Assembly (NCBI RefSeq): GCF_932294415.1
Contig: NC_065543.1
Span: 44,104,277-44,168,276, forward strand
Source of the DNA: Quercus robur
Taxonomy: Eukaryota; Streptophyta; Magnoliopsida; Fagales; Fagaceae
Length of the DNA stretch: 64,000 nt
Direction: 5' to 3'
Shown: one piece after another, positions 22,990-34,800 of the stretch
Numbering within the stretch: position 1 is the first letter of the stretch
How the letters are laid out: each line of letters begins with the position of its first letter
The notes under the pieces: model-generated
What the model was told of the DNA's origin: nothing
The model's input: only the letters and a program-made list of their open reading frames with translations
Databases searched by the model: none
Translations under genes and position numbers: made by a program

Positions 22990-23031
22990 TAAAATGGTTG
23001 ACTGGTTTCTCAAAAAAAAAAAAAAAAAAAA
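21462..23031 (+). mobile_element. 5'-truncated LINE (zf-RVT and RNase H), nested in E1
   Basis: Only the 3' end of an L1-type LINE is present. The frame from about 21440 gives LLIHNTDSLLYKVFKAKYFP, then the zinc-binding part (KHFLWRASCE, CEICDGEAEDTIHALWDC) and a full RNase H domain (KVNFDGAVF, GIGVVIRDSEGKVLSA, ALFEGDSATVINDI, YCSFSHVLRKGNTVAD). The coding region is broken by an in-frame stop near 21807, a frame change around 21995-22040, and a small insertion near 22737 before LAKFVL. A poly(A) tail ends at 23031. E2 preserves the empty site: host text ends ...CTGTTAATC and resumes CTTCCC, without a clear target duplication. Reverse transcriptase and endonuclease are absent. Confidence 0.85.
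22860..22986 (+). mobile_element. SINE-like poly(A) retroposon inside the LINE 3' UTR
   Basis: The 17-bp phrase AAATAAAATGGTTGACT is present at 22843-22859 and 22987-23003. Between them are about 80 bases (ACCGGGCTTTCTGGCCTAAG...) followed by an A-run and an AT-repeat tail. This is a short poly(A) retroposon with its own target duplication. I cannot see a clear tRNA-type A/B box pair, so SINE against truncated LINE stays open. Confidence 0.65.
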
Positions 23032-23670
23032 CTTCCCAAAAGACAATTGGAATCCTTATAGCTTTGATATCAATTATAAAATAATATTGTTTGGCTTAAG
23101 ACTTTACCTATTAACTAGGTTTAAGCCTTTCATGCTCGACTGATGGACAACCTTAGAATATGAGATAATTTAAAACAAACTTGAAGTCCTTGTTTTTGCA
23201 TTGGAATAAAGGATGATGAAGTCCTTGTCTGAATTGAACTTTATGCAATAACTCTAAGGCTCTTTAATTTATTTATTATAAAAAAAAAACTTTCAACTTT
23301 TTTACATCCCCATAGAAAAAAAAAGAAAATAAATCTTGTCATCAGAGTAATTCAAATTTGTAATGTACTAATATCATATCATAAACACCAAAAACTGAAT
23401 ATGTCTCGATCTCCCATGGATTGGAATAATAATGAATGTTTACAAATAGTATATTGTTTGCTAAAAAAAAAAACAAACACTCAATGAATCAATAATTACA
23501 TTTTTCTAGCAATATTGAAAGACAAAAGTATACCGGCTCCATTAGTAAACAAAATATTGAATTAAAAAACTATTTATCTTCTTCGTACCACTAGACCTTA
23601 GTCTTTCCCTTGTCCTTCTTGCTTCCACTAGTGTTGTCAACATAATTCTTAAGTTGCTCTCCATGCTCAA

Positions 23671-23916
23671 TTATTGTAGAAGCAATAATTTTGCGATAAT
23701 TAAGCATGGAAAACATGGGATTCCACTCAATCCCCTTCTCCCACAACCACAAGTCCTCTCATTCAAGTCCACCACATATCTTCGACCATAAATATACTCC
23801 ACCTCATATTTGGACTCTCCATTCCAATAAGAAATGCAATGTACAACCTCGCTTTTTATCCTCTCAAGATCATACATGATGGGTACACATTGTGTTACCA
23901 CTTGATTATTAATCAA
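23671..23916 (-). pseudogene. MULE transposase SWIM-domain remnant (E1 copy 1)
   Basis: The minus strand encodes SKYEVEYIYGRRYVVDLNER, then TCGCGRRGLSGIPCFPC. This is the SWIM zinc finger at the C-terminus of MURA-type transposases (usual pattern C-x-C-...-C-x-H). The final histidine is replaced because the sequence after C-F diverges. It corresponds to the better-preserved copy at 39756-40076. The catalytic DDE domain is missing. Confidence 0.65.
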
Positions 23917-24094
23917 GCCTCAACCATTATGAAAGACTAATAACTAATTAACAAACAAAAGTATATCGGCTCCATCAGTAAACAAAATACTGAACTAAAA
24001 AATTATTTATCTTCTTGGTACCACTAGACCTTAGTCTTTCCCTTATCCTTCTTGCTTCCACTAGTGTTGTCTACATAAGTCTCAAGTTGCTCTC

Positions 24095-24141
24095 CATGCT
24101 CAATTATTGCAGAAGCATTGCTTCTGCAATAATTGAGCATG
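24095..24141. repeat. Perfect 47-nt hairpin (23-bp arms, 1-nt centre)
   Basis: CATGCTCAATTATTGCAGAA continues to GCA, then one T, then its exact reverse complement ending GAGCATG. The arm sequence comes from the MULE SWIM-exon tail, so this is a local inverted duplication inside the second SWIM copy. Confidence 0.95.
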
Positions 24142-24184
24142 AAAACATGCAATCCCCTTCTCCCACAATCACAAATCCTCTCAT

Positions 24185-24412
24185 TCAAGCAATAATTCTG
24201 CAATAATTGAACATGAAAACATGCAATCCCCTTCTCCCACAACCAAAAGTCCTCTCATTCAAGTCCACCACATATCTTCGAACGTAAATACACTCCACCT
24301 CATATTTGGACTCTCCATTCCAATAATAAATGCAATGTACATCCTCGCATTTTATCCTCTCATGATCATATATGATGGGTACACATTGTGTTACCACTTG
24401 ATTATTAATCAA
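24185..24412 (-). pseudogene. MULE SWIM-domain remnant (E1 copy 2, tandem duplicate)
   Basis: About 430-490 bp after the first copy the same segment recurs, from the AAAGTATA-CGGCTCC motif through AACCATTATGAAAGACTAATAACT. Its translation has SKYEVECIYVRRYVVDLNER and then diverges after GCGRRGLH. It carries extra local duplications (CAATCCCCTTCTCCCACAA twice) and the 47-nt hairpin. E2 has only one copy, so the duplication is specific to E1. Confidence 0.65.
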
Positions 24413-24792
24413 GCCTCAACCATTATGAAAGACTAATAACTAATTAACAAAACAAATGCAACAGCAGATCAATTTGAAGCAGACCTCGGCTATGACTATG
24501 TAAATATATTTAGAAATCTCTGCAGATAACAGCAACAATTTAGAAATGTAAAAAATCAAATAAAAAATAGTAGTAATTTAAGAAATATTTTATGGGCGTA
24601 TAAGACTGTAAAAACACTGCTGTCGGGCAGGAGATAAAACATAGAATACAATGCTGTGATTCTAAATCTACTACATTGGTGTACAACACCAAAATGGGAA
24701 TAGGATACCACTAAGTAATACACTGAGAAGTTACAGTACATAATAGGATGCTCCATGCACTATCACACCACCCCAACTATTCTTCTTGCACA

Positions 24793-24799
24793 TATAAAT
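24793..24799 (+). promoter_or_regulatory. TATA box of the BAHD gene
   Basis: TATAAAT lies 97 bp before the ATG at 24890 and only about 42 bp after the end of MULE E1 homology at 24751. The leader is CT-rich (CTCTCTCTCTCTCAC). Confidence 0.6.
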
Positions 24800-24889
24800 T
24801 CACTCTTGCTCCCATTTCCCTTGTAAACATATCAAGCATATTTTCATTTGCACGCTCTCTCTCTCTCACACACAATAGCACTTATTATC

Positions 24890-27800
24890 ATGGATATGCA
24901 TACAGAGATAAGAGACTTCATGGTGACTGTGAGCAAGAAAGAGGTGGTGGCAGCCAAATTTCCAAATCAAGAGCATTGGCTACCACTATCTAACCTAGAA
25001 ATGTGTTTTGGGCCTCCATTGGATTTTAGTCTCTTCTTTTGTTATACGAAGCCAACCTGTGAAGACAACTGGACATTTGTGTCAAAGGTTGAGGTTCTAA
25101 AGAAGGCCTTGGCAGAACCTTTGGTTCCATACTACGCTCTTGCTGGTGAGATAATTCCAAACTCCATGGGTGAACCTGAGATTCTTTGCAACAACCGTGG
25201 GGTAGACTTCATTGAAGGTTTTGCAGATATAGAACTTCAAAACCTCAACTTGTATAGAGCTGATGAGACCATTGGCTGCAAACTTGTACCCAAGAAGAAG
25301 AATGGCGTGCTGGCTGTTCAGGTCAGGGTCAACGCTATACTTTGTTTTGATTTATTTATATAATATTTTTTTTTTGTTAGTTTAATACTTAAATTTATTC
25401 TTAAAAATATTATTTTTGCACAACCTAATTTAAATTTTATATACTCTTATTACAAATATTTCCAACTATAAGAGTAAAAATAACTAAGTATTTAATTAAG
25501 GATTGTAAGTATCACTCTTTATCATAAATTTATATTAGAATAATGCTCAAATTACAAACTATTTTACAAAATGTTAATATGACCTACTTCTTATTGGTTT
25601 TTATTTAAACCCACTATTAATATCACTTTTTTATTTATCAATAATCACTCACCACGCTAGCCGTTTGTAAAAAAATTTGTAAAATAGTTTGTATTTTTAG
25701 CATTATTCTTTATATTATATGTGTGTGAATGTATCTAATATTGATTTTATGCATTACTTTTTGTTATAATGTTATTTGTGTAAATAATAATGTGTGTAGA
25801 AGTTTGTGTGTACCTTATAAATATAAGGGAAATGTTTTGACATCATTTTCATGGGAAATATAACAATTGCCCTAAAGGTATCTATTAACATGATCCTAAA
25901 TATAATATAATTTTATCTAATTTAGTAATTAGGAAATAGAAAAGGTTTGTTGCATGTGTGTATTGTTATCATGTTATAATAATCTTTTTTTATAAAGTCA
26001 GAAAAATTCAAGAAAAAAATTGTAAAGTTAGTGATTGTTCAAGTATTTTATTAGTTAAGTAGACATGTAGTATATTATTTATGTATGAATGAGTATAGTT
26101 ATGTGCATCAATAATTAATACAAAACCAATGAGTTGAGTTTATTTATTTAGTTTAAATTATTTTTATAAAGACAAAGACAAATAGATAATAACAACTACA
26201 TAAAAATAAAAATAAAAATATTAGACAAACTTAACAAAATAAAATGGTCATAACTACCTACAATGGCAATAAATACTCATATTGAACTATCATATAATAA
26301 TTCAAAATTTGAAAACTTTTAAAAAGAAATTGTAAAACTTCAATTTTTTTTTTGGTATCAATAACTCGATATATTCAAGTTCTCTATCTTTTTATTATTA
26401 TTTTTTTTTCATTTAAGTTTTTTAATGAACCCCCTAAACAAAATTTTTGGAGCCACCACTGGTTTAGGTTTGTAAAGGAACAATGACCTTGGAGATTTGA
26501 GGCTATCCTAGAAGACATTAATTCTTTGATCTTATCCGATTATATGGTAGTATTTTTTTTTCTACTATGACTAAGTCTCACATACATCAAGTTATTACAA
26601 AGAGAAATCCATTGGAGGCAACCCTAAAATATTAGTAAGATGTTTCAAAATTAGGAATAGGATCTCATGGATATCATAACACCTTAAAAACCACTTACCA
26701 TTGATAGATCAAATGATATTAATCTAAAACTTAGAGGAACTAAAAGTACTTTGGATTATAAAAAAATACATGGTTAATTTTTTTTTTTGGTTAAATCCAA
26801 ATTACACCATTTAAGTTGGATAAATTGTCATTTTTGTCCTCAAAGGATTTTTTTTTAATCATTTTAATTCCTAAACTTTAATAAATATGTCAAGTCTATT
26901 ATCCCGTACATTCACGTTCATAAAATTATTATTGAGTTCAATAAAATAACGTCGCCTTACATAAGTAAAGTTTTATTGTTGGAATAACCAATCTTGACAA
27001 GAATATTAAAGTTTAAATATTAAATGAGAAAGAATAAACTCTAAGGATGAAAACTCACTACTAAAGGGGTATACTGTTGATTGTAGGTTTCCCCCCTTTT
27101 TTTTGGGTTAGTCTTTTGCTAAATTAATGCCATGAGACCTACTTGTAGGCTACTGGGTTCAAATGTGGCGGACTTATGGTGGCATGCACTTTTGGCCATC
27201 AAATAATGGACGCATACTCGGCCAGCATGTTTCTTATCTCATGGGCTGAGGTTGCTCAATCTAAACCTTTCTCTTCACTACCAACATTCTGCCGATCATT
27301 GCTCAATCCTCGAATCCCCGGTTCCTTTGATTCTTCGATTGAAAACTTGTGCATCCCCATCACAACGTTCCACCCAACCAAAGAGCCAAACCTGGGCGCT
27401 AATAACTTTGTTAGCCGCACGTACATTGTTAAAGCCAACATTATCAACCAACTCCAATCACTAGCCAGCACCAATGAATGCAAAAGGACTAAAGTTGAGT
27501 GTTTCAGTGCACTCCTATGGAAAATTATTGCCAAAAGTGGTACGACTGACAAAAATATATCCAAACTGGGCATTGTTGTTGATGGAAGGACAAGAATTGG
27601 CCGTGGAGACGAAGAGAAAACAAAGATATTGGCTTCTTACTTTGGATTCGTGTTGTCCATTCCTTATGGAAGCAAGAACGTAGATGAGCTTATTGAAAAA
27701 CCATTGAGTTCGATAGCAAATGAAGTTCATGGAATTGTGGAAAGTGCAATGACTGAGCATTTCTTGGATTTGTTAGATTGGGCAGAGGCTCATCGTTCAG

Positions 27801-28138
27801 TTCCTAGGTTGTTAAAGATATATGCCTATGGCAGCAGAGAAGGTCCTGCTCTTGTGGTTTCGTCTGGTTTGAGGTTTCCATTATCAAAGGTGCAGTTTGG
27901 ATGGGGAAGACCAACTTGTGTGTCATGCTATTTCCCATGGGGTGGAGATGCTGGGTATGTGATGCCAGTGCAAAGCCCTTCTGAAAATGGTGATTGGATC
28001 GTGTACATGCACCTCTTGAAGGAGGAATTGGAATTGATAGAACGTGAAGCTGGTCATGTGTTTAGGCCTTTAACTATGGAATACCTCAATGAATTTGAAC
28101 AAGAACCTCTTGTTAGTTTATCAAATGTGACTGTTTGA
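24890..28138 (+). CDS. BAHD acyltransferase (two exons)
   Basis: BAHD enzymes move an acyl group from CoA to an alcohol or amine in specialised metabolism, in the cytosol. Exons are 24890-25321 and 27149-28138, with GT/AG borders and in-phase joining, giving 473 codons before the stop. The start MDMHTEIRD was chosen over an upstream ATG because it follows a TATA box and a CT-rich leader. The N-terminus shows [20 protein letters not shown]. The catalytic motif HQIMD (HxxxD) is at residues 161-165, immediately after the intron join. The structural motif near the C-terminus reads QFGWG at residues 393-397 instead of DFGWG. The general style resembles coniferyl-alcohol/hydroxycinnamoyl transferase-like members, but the substrate cannot be read from sequence. 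No break is seen. It lies between two inverted MULEs. The intron is 1827 bp. Confidence 0.9.
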
Positions 28139-28223
28139 TCATGTTCACTAGTTATCTTATATTATATTATGCAAACGTGTCATGTATATATTTAGAATAA
28201 GTTTATGCATTTATATGTAACAA

Positions 28224-28250
28224 CTAGTTATAGGTCCGTGCGTTGCACGG
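28224..28250 (-). mobile_element. Helitron 3' terminus
   Basis: On the minus strand, the hairpin CCGTGCAACGCACGG (28250-28236) is followed by eight bases and then CTAG (28227-28224) next to a T. A GC-rich hairpin just before a CTRR end is the Helitron 3' signature. The body would extend to higher coordinates. I could not locate the 5' TC end, so the length is unknown. It lies about 85 bp after the BAHD stop. Confidence 0.55.
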
Positions 28251-29213
28251 TTTTATGAAAAAGCTTATAAAATAAATGTATAAATAATTATATATTTTAA
28301 TAGATTCAATAAAAATAAAAGAAAAAATTATCAAAGTATAAATAATTATCTCACTAAAATAAGGGGTAAGATTTCATCCTGAAACTAAATTAAATTGATA
28401 ATTCCAAATTGAGTTTTAAATTGATAATTTTTTTTTAAACGTACTAAACAATTGATAATTCTAAAATTAATATATTCTTGATAATATTATAAATTAAAAT
28501 TAAAGTTGATAATTCAAGAATATACGTGTAAAACATCTTGATAATTTGATGTAACATAAAAATCAAATAAGAAAATTGTTAAAATTAATCTATTAATTCT
28601 AACCATATTTAATCATTAATTCTAAGACCCTAACCCTAAGCATATAAATTAGATCAAAGCTAAGAAAATTAGTTTAAACAAAAGGCAACCAATACACAAA
28701 ACCTAATCAATTTAATAAAAACAAAATACAAAAACAAAGAAGGAGCCTTTAGAAAATTGACAATGTTTTTGAATGTTTGGAATTCATTAATTAAAATCAC
28801 ATGAAGACAAAAAAACCAATAATAACACTAAAGAAAATAAAAAAAAATGAAAATAATAATAATAAAAGAAGAAAGAATGCATACTTGCATTGTCATAGGA
28901 TTTAGGCATTCACATATTAAAATAAGCTTCACTCCAAAAAGGATATATAGGGTTATATATATTGGTAGAGTTCCATTTGAAATATAATTCATTTAAATCT
29001 TATTGAAATTAAAGATATCTAATCAATGTGTTTGTTTTTATCCCATAAAAATTGGAATTAAAAAAAGGTCATATGAATATAATGAAAAAAAGAAAGAAAA
29101 AAAAAGAGTTGATTCAACATAATGTAACATATAAAAATTTTAAAATTAAAATTTTTTTTTTTAAAAAAAAAAAAAGAGAAAAAGAGAACTTGGTTGATAG
29201 CTATAAGGAATTT

Positions 29214-29252
<39 letters not shown>

Positions 29253-30538
29253 AATGTCATTATCGTAGAAATTATCAAATTAATGAAGGTATATACTTTT
29301 TTTTGGAATAGATAGAGATTTTCAAATTATTGGAGATATATACTGTTTCTTGGGGTAGATTTATATTAATCACCTCTTGAAGAATTTGGATTGTGCTTAT
29401 CCCTTAATAATCAAGTTTTATAACTTGATATTTTGATAAAATAATATTAATTTAATAATATTAAAATTTTGAAAATTTAGATGATAAATATTATCTAAAT
29501 TAAATTTTTGTATGTTAAATATTATCCCCTAATTTAAGAAATATATCCTAACAAATAAAAAAATAATGTTAATTAGATGATAAATATTATCTAAATTAAA
29601 TTTTTGTATTTTAAATATCATCCCTTAATTTAAGAAATATATTCTAACAAATAAAAAAAATAATGTTAATATAATTTTATTTAATGATAAGAATGTATTA
29701 GAGTCCTGGTAGTATACTTTTTTTTTTTTTCCTTTCTTTTTGAGTAAACAGTAATATTTATTAGAATACACACGAAAATAGTAATATTAGTGTTTTAAAT
29801 CAGGTTTATAATACATTACATAACCAGAGTACAACTACAAAAGAGCCTAACTTTTGTAGTTCTTTAAAAATCTAAAAATTTAATAAATTTTTTACAATTT
29901 GGTGAAGTCACATGGCGCAACCACGGCGTCTAAGTCCAACTTTTATTATATATAATATGATATATAACAAGATTTTTTTTTTTATACAAGATAGAATTTC
30001 TACTCTAGCAGTCTAGCCTCATCTAAGTGTATATCTGTGTGAAACTCCCTCTTGAAAACTTAAACCGCGGTCCTTACTCCCCACACCTTATAAGCATTTA
30101 TACTTGTGGAGTGACCACTCCACCAAGGGTGCGCGATAGTAGCTATATATAATTATGAATAAAAAACCAGCCTAAATAATAATAAAAGACCATTAACGTA
30201 CGTTATATTATGTTCATCCATGAGAGGCTCTTTTACATATGAATAAATCATTTTTTTATTTTATTTTTTTATCAAGTTCCCACTTCTTTTTAATAGCTAG
30301 GATAACCTCAAGTATAGCCCATGTGAATTTTGATAAGTTGGCTAATATAGATTCATAAATGATTAAATTGTAATATTTTTACGAACAACGTTTGACTTCA
30401 AATATGTTTGAAGCCTTGAGCACCTCTAATAACCCATAAAAAAAATGACATTAATCCTTGTCATGTGCAACACACATAATTCACTTTAAGTTAGTAATGT
30501 GCATTGCATATGATGAGATAAATATCATAAAAATATAA
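28251..30538. other. AT-rich stretch, probable Helitron body and unclassified repeats
   Basis: No gene is seen. There is a (TA)n run at 29217-29250 and a 96-bp tandem duplication (29480-29575, 29576-29671; unit starts GATGATAAATATTATC). A segment around 30050-30140 (GTGGAGTGACCACTCCACCA) can form a hairpin. An unknown part of this stretch may belong to the Helitron that ends at 28224. Confidence 0.4.
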
Positions 30539-30689
30539 GGAAAAATGCCCATATACCCCCTGAACTTTTAACCATTGGCCAAAATATCCTCTTAATTTTT
30601 TTATTGGCCAATTTATTGGTTTTTTTTAAAAAAAATAACTATAAAACCCAAACTATATTATTAGTTAGGAAACGTTTCAAACATATTTG

Positions 30690-30960
30690 GTTTCTAACAA
30701 TTCGAGTCCAGAGGACTCGATTTTCGGGTTATAAATTGAGTATATTGTACTCGAGTTTCCTATTTTGCCAGCAGCTGAGGTGGACAAAGTGTCCACGTAC
30801 ACCTAGAAATCGAGTTTAATGGACTTGGTTTTTGAACATAGAAATCGAGTCTTCTGAACTCGGTTTTTGTACATAGAAATTGAGTCCACTGGACTCGGTT
30901 TTGTACATAGAAATCGAGTGCTCTGAACTCGTTTATGGAAAATGAATCTATTGAACTAGA
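30690..30960. repeat. Left subterminal array of GACTCG/CGAGTC palindromic boxes
   Basis: Repeated boxes of the form CGAGTC(C)-n-(G)GACTCG recur every 30-50 bp (for example GAGTCCAGAGGACTCGA, GAGTCCACTGGACTCG) with AAATCGAG spacers. GTGGACAAAGTGTCCACGT also occurs. The mirror array is at 37480-37760. Confidence 0.75.
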
Positions 30961-31848
30961 TTTCTTTTCGGCCCTCCACGTGTCCTAATAGATCACATTC
31001 AAAAAACTTGAGTTTAAAACACACTCACAATTGTCTCACTCTCATTCCCTCCCACTCTCAGTCTGTCTCTCACTCTCACTCTCATTCCCTCTCGCTTTGT
31101 CGTCGTCCGTCACTCTCAGTCTCATTCCCTCTCCTCATTCCCTCTCGCTCTGTCGCCGTTGCCCCCTCTCTCTCCGTTGCCGTTGCCCCCTCTCGCTCCG
31201 TCGTTTCGTCGCCGTCATTGCCTTTCGCTCTCGTCGCTCCGTCTTTGCCTCGCTCAACTTTTCTCCCGCAAAAACTAATTTTGGTTGGCTTCGTTGGTAG
31301 TCTATCACAAAAGTAAGGACTCTCTCTCTATTCCTTGCAACTGATAGAATCATATATGGGTTTGCTTTGATTATTTCTTTTTTCTGGGTTTATTGGTAAT
31401 GGATGATTTTCTATTGGCATGCATTGTACTTGATAGCAACACAAATAGTGAACATAACTATATTTTTGCATATGGTGATCGTCTTCCTATTATTGTTGTT
31501 GCTATGATCATCTATATTAAAATCATAGTTGAAATTTCCTATACAAATTGTTATGAAAACCAAAAAATTGTAATGTTCTGATTTGTTAAAGCATTGCTCT
31601 AACTCCTCAGAACACATTTGAATGAAAATGGAGAAATGTAGAAGGCTTAATTAATTAGCTCATACTGAGTTTTTAGTAGCATATTGAGTTTTTTATATGT
31701 ATGTTTATTCCCTGTGGTTGATTGTCATACTTATCGTTTGTGCTAGAAATTAGGCTATACATTGAGATCTTTGCCAATTTATCTTCAATATGTGCTTATA
31801 TTACTCTTGACTCCCTAAACTTCATGCAGTTTGGCTACTGTTCCTGCT

Positions 31849-34800
31849 TAGATCCCTGATGAGTTCGGTCCTGGTCCCATTGAGGATTCCGTGTTAAGGT
31901 TTGTAAAAGAACATTGATCATGTGCTATTTGGGAAGGCAAGGTAAAATTAAAACCGACCACCTGCTAAATATTCTCTTCTTATCCTTTTACATTATATTG
32001 ATTTTCTTTTTCTTCCCATTTCTAAAATTCTAAGTTTGTCAATGGTATTACTAGCTTTGAATGCATAGTCATGCCCATTAGTTGGGTTAAGTTAGATTGG
32101 TTGACTGTTGCACACCCTTACATAAATGTTACACTTAGATAATTAAAGATATTGCCATTGATAAGATTTAGAGAGGTTTGACTGTTTCAGTCTTTTAGCA
32201 TTGGACTAAGATAACCAAATTGAATTGTGAGAGCTAGAGAGAATCAAATTTTGATGTATGTATTCGTTGTAAACATGGTGGGTAATGGGTTTGATTGCAA
32301 TTATGGCAATGTTTACACTAGCATGCATGGCATAAGTAGCAAGATAAATGGCTAAAAACAAATGTATCAAGTGCATTGCATCCTTTTATTTTTCTCCTGT
32401 TGTTGCTTTTTTTTTTTTTTTTTTGAGATGATATTTTAATTTTCCTTGATAACCGCTTTATTTTTGTTTTTTGGGATCAATAGCTACAATCATATATACA
32501 AAGGTTATGGTATATTGCATCTCATCACCATGGTCCTATCATGTGCAGGATTCGAGGGCACTGAAATGTTGCGGTCGTAATGACGAGTTCTAAAAATGAC
32601 GCCGGATAGTGGTGGATGATTGCATCATTGACATTGTCAAGAGAGTTGGATTAGAGGGGTTGCATAGGACCCCATGTAGAGAGATTGATCATAGCTTGAT
32701 AACGGTCTTCGTTGAGCGATGGCGGCCTAAAACCCATACCTTCCACTTGCCACATGGTGAGACAACGATCACATTACAAGATATGGAGGTTCTTTTGGGG
32801 ATTCCAATCGATGGTGAGTCAATTGTTGGAACAACTGACTTGACATGGGTTGCTGAATGTCAAAGTATGCTTGGAATTGCTACTAATGGTGTGGTGCTTA
32901 AAGGACAAAGGATCCTAATTAAGAAGCTACTAGAAAAAAATTGACCAAGGGTTGCCCGATGGTGCAGCAGAGGTGGTTGTGCATCAATATGCACGGTGTT
33001 ATATTCTAGTACTCCTGGCAGACACAATTTTCGCCAACAAGTTTGGTGATAGGGTGCATAGGATATGGTTGCAGATGTTGAAGGACCTTTGCAATTGACC
33101 TCAGTACAGTTGGGGGAGCGCTTGCCTTGCACGATTGTACAGAGAGTTATGCAGGGCAATCGACAGAGGTGCCAGTCAGATTGGTGGGGCCTTGATACTG
33201 GTTCATTAGGCATGGATCAAATTCCCTTTTTTGTGCCCAAAGATAGACCTCCCACCAGATGGTGCATATGGCCTACCATTTGCACCTTCTCCACTGTCCA
33301 TTAAGTAAGTCTCTTCCTTGACCAATTCTCTCTATTGGAAATAAATCTATAATTTTAAACACATTGTTAGACATAGAAAATAAAATTTTCACCTTGATAT
33401 TCCTCAAATTTTGAAAATTAATAGGATTTTTATTTATTTTTATATATCATTTTACAACCACTGAGGTCATATGTTATGATTGATATATAATACAAGTGTT
33501 ATTAATTTCTAACTCCACCACTAATCATATGTTTAGATAATCAATTATTGGTATAAACTTAGTGGTATGTAATGTTAAATTTACGATTGCCCATCATTTA
33601 TTGTTGTTGATTACTTCAAATTCTCAATTCCAAGTATTGACTCCCTCTTTCTTAATTGTAGGACCGTGTGGGTCGTGAGCACCTTGAATAGCCCCGCTAA
33701 AATTTGTCTGGTCCGGTACTGTTAGCTATTAGATTCTATACATCCCAAGCAGGTACCCAAATTGTGTTTCTTCTATTGTTTATGACTATTGTATTTATAA
33801 CTGTAAAAGAGCTCATAGTCGAAAATAATGGAACATTGCATAATGTGCTGCCCTTTTATTTGGCTATTTTAGGGGGTGGCAACCATATGAAATTGAATTA
33901 GCCCGCCTGCCTGTGTTTTGTGTCGCAAGAAGGGACGTATGGACGGCGAGGGTGCCGCTTGTATGTTTCTGGCTAGTAAAGAAACATACATCGGACCGTG
34001 TTGTTCGTCAGTTTGGGATGGTACAAGAAATCGCCCCAAATGTTGATACTGACGAAGCCCTTCATGCCATAGACCTGAGGGGGAAGATGAAGGTGAATTG
34101 GAGGGACAGACATTATGGCCATATCCAAGTATGGAATAGTCGAGCATGATCTCTATGTCATGAAGCACGAGTAAAGGGTGATATGTCGTCTGCTCATCCA
34201 TACTTCGATTGGTATAGTAGGGTGACTTAGAGGTTCGTCGACCACACTACGGTTGTACTTTTTATTATGGTAATTTCTTCGACCTTTCTTTTCAATTTTT
34301 GTTGCGAATCACCATTTTTGTGTTAGATGTACTAATTGTATTTATTTACTTGCAGGTTGCCAGTCACAAGCAGCTGTTGACGCGTTATACAGTAGGCAGT
34401 CCTGAGTGCAAGCATATTTCAGCTATACTTAAGACAGTGGAACGCCTTCACCGTATAACTGTCCAACTTCCAATGGAAGAGACCAATGGGGCAAATCCAG
34501 AAGCGCCAAAAGATACTGGATGACCAAGCACGAGCTTAACTCGTGCTAGCCATAGCCATAGTCAGCGTGCTGCATCCCATCAAGTTGTCAGTAGGTCGGA
34601 CCCCACATGCATCTCCTACCCCAGAGTTCCCTCCACCTCCACCTCCACATGCATCTCTTTCCCCAGAGATCCCTCCACGTACTGCTTATGCAGTTCCTGA
34701 CCTAGAGATCCCTTTACCCACTACTTATGCATCTTCTCACCCTGAGATCCCTTCACACACCCCACGTACATTTTTTGATCCCGCTCATCTTTCATTTACT

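Larger units (their letters stand above)
17526..24751 (-). mobile_element. MULE E1, truncated copy with one terminal repeat
   Basis: E1 starts with the long MULE terminal repeat (17526-17671, resuming at about 19241 after nested MITEs). It continues through the small ORF (20583-21008) and the SWIM-domain remains (23671-24412), and stops abruptly at 24751. From 19241 to 24751 it is the reverse complement of about 43800-39466 in E2, apart from nested insertions. The transposase core and second terminal repeat are missing. Where homology stops, the 5' flank of the BAHD gene begins. Confidence 0.7.

Noticed and set aside
31008-31316. Ser/Leu/Pro-rich frames near the left end of the PMD element
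   Set aside because: CT-rich leader-like repeats (CCCTCTC, GTCGCCG); no family signal and unlikely to be protein.
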